Origin: Arthrobacter sp. 18067
GTDB taxonomy: Bacteria > Actinomycetota > Actinomycetes > Actinomycetales > Micrococcaceae
DNA length: 64,000 bases
Assembly: GCF_902706295.1 (NCBI RefSeq)
Contig: NZ_CACSJJ010000021.1
Coordinates: 58,828 to 122,827, forward strand
Reading direction: 5' to 3'
A program made the position numbers and the translations under genes. Of the stretch, positions 59,979 through 64,000 are shown piece after piece (positions within the stretch are counted from its first letter, which is position 1; each line of letters opens with the position of its first letter). Under the pieces are notes generated by a model that searched no databases, had not been told where the DNA came from, and was given only the letters and a program-made list of their open reading frames with translations.

Positions 59979-61670
59979 CTACTGCTGGGCTGCGTCGAGG
60001 GTTACCTCAACCTCCTGGGCCTGGCCCCCGCGTTGAATGGTGACCTTGACCTTGGCGCCGGCCGGCTGTTCGCGGACTGCAGCCGTCAGCTGGTTGGGGT
60101 CACTCACCGTGTAGTCACCGAACTTGGTGACAACATCGCCAACCTTGAGTCCTGCCTTGGCTGCCGCCGAACCGGTGGTTACCGAGGCAACCTCGGCACC
60201 GACAGAGAAGCCCGAATCGCTACCCGTGGACGACTTCGAACGGACCGACACACCGAACTGGCCGTGGCTGGCTTTGCCCGTATCTATGATCTCCTGAGCC
60301 ACACGCTTGGCATGGTTGATGGGAACACTGAAGCCAACACCGATGTTGCCACTGGAGGATTCAGACGTTCCGCTGCCGGCGGATGCGATAGCAACGTTGA
60401 CCCCGATGACCTCACCCTTACTGTTCACCAGCGCACCACCGGAGTTACCGGGGTTGATGGCGGCGTCGGTCTGGATGACGTTGATGGCAATGGAGCCTTC
60501 ATTGGCTGTGGACTGGCTCTGGCCGCCGTTTGGCGGTGCGAACTGGAAGCCTTCGTCGCCGCCCTGGCTCTCGTCGGGCGTGCCTTCCGGCACAGCTGAC
60601 GACGCGACGCTGATGGTGCGGTTGAGGGTGGAGACGATACCGTCCGTCACCGTACCTGTCAGGCCCAAGGGTGAACCGATGGCGACGGCGGTGTCCCCCA
60701 CGTTGATCTTGGAGGAGTCCCCGAGCGTGGCCGGAACCAACCCGGACGCGTCGCTGACTTTGATCACGGCGAGGTCCGAGAGCGGGTCCGTGCCAACAAC
60801 CGTTGCCTTGAGGACCTTGCCGTCGCTAGTACGTACCTCAATGGCGGCATTGGCCGTGGCACCGTCCAGGGTCACGACGTGGGTGTTGGTGAGAATATGG
60901 CCTTGGTCATCGAGGATGATGCCTGAACCGGTTCCCCCTTCGTTGCCGCTGGTTGCCTTGATGGTCACGACACTGGGCGATGCCTTGGCGGCCGCCGCAG
61001 TGATCACGTTGACGTCGTCCTTGTTGTTGACGATGACCGTGCTGGACTGTCCGCTCGTGGACGCTGCCGGAGCCGGCTGGTCCCAGAGCACGTTGCTGCC
61101 AGCCACTACACCGCCACCGATCAGGCCCGCCGCGAGCATGCTCGCTACGAGGGTGCCGACGCCGAACGCGGGCTTGCGTTTGGTGGCAACATTTGAGCTC
61201 GCGGGAGTGTGCTGCATTCCTGGTCCCTGCGGGCCCTGGGGGTTTGAGCCCCCGCCGTAGAACGGCTGGTGCTGCGGGTAGCCGGGGCGGTGTGCCGGAT
61301 CCTGATGCTGCGTAGCGCCGTAGTACTGCGGCTGCTGCTGGGTGGCAAGCGGCTGGCCGGAGGGCTGGGCAGGAGCTGCGTGGTGCCCTGGGTGCTGTGC
61401 AGCGTACTGCTGGGGTGTGCGCTGTTCAGGGGCCGCATGCTGCGCCGGGGTGTTCTCCTGATTGGGCTGGCCAGCCGGGCCCGCAGGCGGCTGAAACGCC
61501 GGGAGCGGCGTAGTGGGCTGTGCAGCGTTACCGGCACCCGCCTCCTGCCCTGAAGTCCAGGCGGGCTGCTGCTGGGTGGCGGTGGCATCGGTGTTTTCGC
61601 TGGTGGTGTCCCGCGGCTCGGATGGCTCGCGGTTCTCCGGTGCGCTGCCCTGCGCTGGGTTCTCCGTCAT
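59979..61670 (-). CDS. htrA: HtrA-type trypsin-like serine protease with PDZ domain
   Basis: Membrane-anchored envelope protease of 563 residues. The first 165 residues are cytoplasmic and rich in Gln/Pro/Ala/His; a membrane helix (FGVGTLVASMLAAGLIGGGVVAG) follows, then the protease with the triad in ILTNTHVV, SDLAVIKV and INPGNSGGAL, and a C-terminal PDZ domain (GAEVASVTTGSAAAKAGLKVGDVVTKFGDYTV). Resembles PepD/HtrA of actinobacteria, acting on misfolded envelope proteins. The ATG at 61670 follows AGGAAGACCC. Confidence 0.94.
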   Translation of the reverse strand: MTENPAQGSAPENREPSEPRDTTSENTDATATQQQPAWTSGQEAGAGNAAQPTTPLPAFQPPAGPAGQPNQENTPAQHAAPEQRTPQQYAAQHPGHHAAPAQPSGQPLATQQQPQYYGATQHQDPAHRPGYPQHQPFYGGGSNPQGPQGPGMQHTPASSNVATKRKPAFGVGTLVASMLAAGLIGGGVVAGSNVLWDQPAPAASTSGQSSTVIVNNKDDVNVITAAAAKASPSVVTIKATSGNEGGTGSGIILDDQGHILTNTHVVTLDGATANAAIEVRTSDGKVLKATVVGTDPLSDLAVIKVSDASGLVPATLGDSSKINVGDTAVAIGSPLGLTGTVTDGIVSTLNRTISVASSAVPEGTPDESQGGDEGFQFAPPNGGQSQSTANEGSIAINVIQTDAAINPGNSGGALVNSKGEVIGVNVAIASAGSGTSESSSGNIGVGFSVPINHAKRVAQEIIDTGKASHGQFGVSVRSKSSTGSDSGFSVGAEVASVTTGSAAAKAGLKVGDVVTKFGDYTVSDPNQLTAAVREQPAGAKVKVTIQRGGQAQEVEVTLDAAQQ

Positions 61671-61991
61671 GGGTCTTCCTTTCGTCCTCGTCTCCATCAA
61701 CTATGTACCCAATAACTGGAACAAAAGCGGACGTTCGCTGGGAGCTTCCTGAAAGGCTCAGGGCGCCCATGGCAGCCCCTCCCACAATGCCCTCAACGCC
61801 TGAACAATCCCGCTCTCTCCTATATTTCGCTGGTGGCATATTCACCCCTGTGGACGGGTTAAGGGGTGCACCATAGAATCAAGAGGAATTGCCACAGCGA
61901 CCTGCGGCTTTACACCATGCGTGGGGGCGCTGAGCATTCTGTGACGATTGGTACGCCTTGTTCCAGTCGCAGACGTGCTGAAGGGTTGCAC
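61671..61991. other. Divergent intergenic region between htrA and the TPM-domain gene
   Basis: About 320 bases without a gene I can support. It should hold the promoters of both genes; on the plus strand TGGACG (61851-61856) and TAGAAT (61874-61879) are 17 bases apart and would start the TPM-gene transcript near 61886. No clear minus-strand promoter was seen. Confidence 0.5.
61851..61879 (+). promoter_or_regulatory. Candidate promoter of the TPM-domain gene
   Basis: TGGACG -35-like box and TAGAAT -10 box with 17-base spacing; leader of about 105 bases. Confidence 0.45.
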
Positions 61992-64000
61992 ATGCGGTCA
62001 ATATTTAAACGCGTACTCGCCGGAATTGGCGTGGCTGGACTATTGGCCTTTCCGGCCACAGCTGCCTGGGCTGTCGATCCGGTGACCATTCCGTCCGGAC
62101 AGAACATCGTGGACGACGCCAACGTCCTGGGCAGCCGAAAAGGCGAGGTCCAGGAAGCCATCCAAAAGACTCTCAAGGACCACAAGTACAACCTGTACGT
62201 TGTCACCGTGGACTCCTTCACCAACCCGTCGGACCCCAAGGAGTGGACCAAGGCCGTTGCCGATAAGAGGGGGATGGGCAAGCCGGACGCCATTCTGGCG
62301 ATTTCCACCGCTGGCCAGTACAACTTTGCCCTGAACTCGGGCAGCTCCATCTACTCCAAGCAGTCGGCAATCGCTCAGAACGCCGTTGTTGCCAATCTGG
62401 CAGGCGGCAAGAAAGACTTCGCCCAGGCGGCCATCGACACTGCAGCCGCCATCGGCGACGCCGCAGGCGGTGGAAGCGGGACAGTGCCCAGCGGCAACGC
62501 CGGTGTTGGCGTCCTCGTTGGAGTCGGTGTAGTAGCCGCCGGTGGCGCAGGGACGTACCTGTACTTGCGTAACCGCCGCAAGAAGGGCAGCAGCCAGGCC
62601 ACCAGCGCCAGCTATGGCCCGCAAGGTGAGCAGCTGGACCCTCTCGCTGGGCTGAGCATCCCGGAGCTACGCCAGAAGAGCGGCTCACTGCTGATCGAAG
62701 CCGACGACGCCATCAAGTCCAGCGAACAGGAACTCGGCTTCGCGCAGGCCCAGTATGGTGATTCCGCGATCGGCAACTTCACCAAAGCCCTTGAAGAAGC
62801 GAAGGGCCACATGACGGAGTCCTTCAAGTTGCAGCAGCAGCTTGATGACCACATCCCGGACACCGAAGAACAACAGCGGAGCTGGCTCGGCGAAATCATC
62901 CGCAGGTCAGAGGCAGCACTTGCTTCGCTGCGAGACCAGAAGGCCGACTTCGACTCGTTGCGTGAGCTTGAAAAGAACGCCCCGCAGGCCCTGGCGGCAG
63001 TGTCCGCCGGAGCCAGGGACGCGGATTCCAAGATCGCCAACACAGAACAGTCGCTGGAGGGCTTGCGCGCCAAGTACGCCGACTCTGCCTTGACGCAGGT
63101 CTCCGATAACATCCTGCAGGCAAAAGAGCGCCTCGCATTCGTGCAGAACGCCGTCACCGCAGCCCAGGAGAAATTGGCGGCCGGCGAGAACAGCCTGGCC
63201 GCAGTGGCCGTTCGTGCCGCCGAGGAAAGCCTGCACCAAACCAACGTATTGATCGATGCCATCTCCAAGACAGCCGGCAGCCTGGATGAGGCACGTGCCT
63301 CCCTGGAAGGTGCCGTTGCGGAGACCAGTCAGGACCTCGCCCAGGCCAGGGCCATGATCCAATCGGGTGAGCACCCCGAACTTGCCGGCCCCGTAGCCGG
63401 TGTGGAAGCGGCCTTGGCACAGGTGAAGACCGAGATCCAGGGCGGAAAGATTGATCCCATCGCTACGCTCAGCCGGGTGGAATCAGCCCATCAAGCCCTG
63501 GACCAGTCGCTGTCCGGTATTCGCGACCAGCAGGAGCAGGCCCGCCGGGCGCAAGCATCACTGCAGCAGACCATCATGGCAGCCCAGGCCCAGATCAGCG
63601 CCACCTCTGACTACATCACCGCCCGACGCGGCGGCGTAGGCACAGAGGCGCGGACCAGGTTGGCCGAGGCTCAGCGCAATCTGGATTACGCACTGTCCAT
63701 CTCACGCAATGATCCTGTTACGGCACTGACCTACGCCCAGCAGGCGCACTCACTTGCTGCCCAGGCGGCACAACTTGCGCAGTCCGACGTCGACCAGTTC
63801 GGCTACGCAGACCAAGGCCAAGGCTACGGACGCGGTGGCATGTTCGGCGGTGGCGGCGGAGGCGGCGGCCTTGGTGGCGCCATCCTCGGCGGTATCCTCA
63901 TCAATTCCATCCTGAACGGCGGCGGAGGTGGCTGGGGCGGCGGCAACAACGACGGCGGAGGCGGCGGTGGCTTCTTCGGCGGCGATTCCGGTGGCGGCGG
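61992..64000 (+). CDS. TPM domain-containing secreted/membrane protein (3' end outside window)
   Basis: At least 669 residues, still open at the window edge. A signal peptide (FKRVLAGIGVAGLLAFPATAAWA) precedes a TPM domain (about 35-150: IPSGQNIVDDANVLGSRKGEVQEAIQKTLKDHKYNLYVVTVDSF), a membrane helix (about 173-193, VGVLVGVGVVAAGGAGTYLYL) and a very long helical, Ala/Gln/Glu-rich cytoplasmic part that should form coiled coils. The last 60 visible residues are Gly-rich with GGGGGG runs. GAAGGG lies six bases before the ATG. TPM proteins are linked to photosystem repair in plants and to unknown envelope roles in bacteria. Confidence 0.85.
   Translation, partial: MRSIFKRVLAGIGVAGLLAFPATAAWAVDPVTIPSGQNIVDDANVLGSRKGEVQEAIQKTLKDHKYNLYVVTVDSFTNPSDPKEWTKAVADKRGMGKPDAILAISTAGQYNFALNSGSSIYSKQSAIAQNAVVANLAGGKKDFAQAAIDTAAAIGDAAGGGSGTVPSGNAGVGVLVGVGVVAAGGAGTYLYLRNRRKKGSSQATSASYGPQGEQLDPLAGLSIPELRQKSGSLLIEADDAIKSSEQELGFAQAQYGDSAIGNFTKALEEAKGHMTESFKLQQQLDDHIPDTEEQQRSWLGEIIRRSEAALASLRDQKADFDSLRELEKNAPQALAAVSAGARDADSKIANTEQSLEGLRAKYADSALTQVSDNILQAKERLAFVQNAVTAAQEKLAAGENSLAAVAVRAAEESLHQTNVLIDAISKTAGSLDEARASLEGAVAETSQDLAQARAMIQSGEHPELAGPVAGVEAALAQVKTEIQGGKIDPIATLSRVESAHQALDQSLSGIRDQQEQARRAQASLQQTIMAAQAQISATSDYITARRGGVGTEARTRLAEAQRNLDYALSISRNDPVTALTYAQQAHSLAAQAAQLAQSDVDQFGYADQGQGYGRGGMFGGGGGGGGLGGAILGGILINSILNGGGGGWGGGNNDGGGGGGFFGGDSGGG

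Noticed and set aside
61710..61730. GGAAC...GTT pair as a SigE/SigH-type promoter
   Set aside because: The spacing is about ten bases, too short for an ECF promoter.

Overview
The window is chromosomal DNA of a high-GC actinobacterium, most likely a member of the Micrococcaceae close to Arthrobacter/Paenarthrobacter. This rests on core actinobacterial loci with their usual neighbours: mtrA-mtrB-lpqB, comF, hpf and secA in one run; mnmA, iscS, etfB/etfA, a MetE-like protein and chorismate mutase; a WhiB1-type protein; SigK/RskA; and the 1,600-residue NAD-dependent glutamate dehydrogenase. I saw no rRNA, tRNA, CRISPR array, insertion sequence or prophage. Coding density is high, many genes overlap as ATGA, and long open frames antisense to real genes are a product of GC content.

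Layout. 1-1531: end of a surface-polysaccharide sugar locus (DegT aminotransferase, WbpD-like acetyltransferase). 1753-6416: a large FHA-FtsK/SpoIIIE ATPase of type VII secretion style and a small membrane protein with overlapping convergent ends. 6598-8442: whiB1 with a CRP-like site, and a PdtaS-type kinase. 8475-13331: NAD-glutamate dehydrogenase. 13389-17807: CpaE-like ATPase, SAF-domain protein, BldC-like regulator, two poorly known proteins and a LysM protein. 17917-28307: secA, a YcaQ-type glycosylase, hpf, comF, lpqB, mtrB, mtrA. 28531-34866: six-gene membrane operon with MoxR and DUF58 proteins. 34911-37145: MetE-like protein, chorismate mutase, F420-reductase-like oxidoreductase. 37218-42786: peptide ABC importer. 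43034-45532: a caspase-like protease facing a zinc metallopeptidase. 45620-50097: mnmA, FAD reductase, cysteine desulfurase and a SufR-like regulator. 50171-53433: lipoprotein, lipid kinase, J-domain protein, trmL. 53456-55062: sigK-rskA. 55153-57098: gluconate permease and kinase. 57173-61670: PIG-L deacetylase, etfA, etfB, HtrA-type protease. 61992-end: a TPM-domain protein running off the window.

How the parts work together. MtrAB-LpqB, the MoxR/DUF58 operon, LysM protein, SecA and HtrA form an envelope-homeostasis and secretion block. IscS supplies sulfur to MnmA for tRNA thiolation and to Fe-S assembly. The SufR-like regulator next to iscS has a Cys-rich C-terminus, and one operator-like sequence recurs at its own promoter and at the neighbouring FAD reductase promoter. 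SigK is preceded by a promoter matching its own consensus. The least explained parts, and the best candidates for new biology, are the caspase/metallopeptidase pair, the orphan FHA-FtsK ATPase, the SAF/CpaE-like/BldC-like/LysM region with helically phased ATCAAA repeats, and the J-domain protein with an unassigned C-terminal domain.
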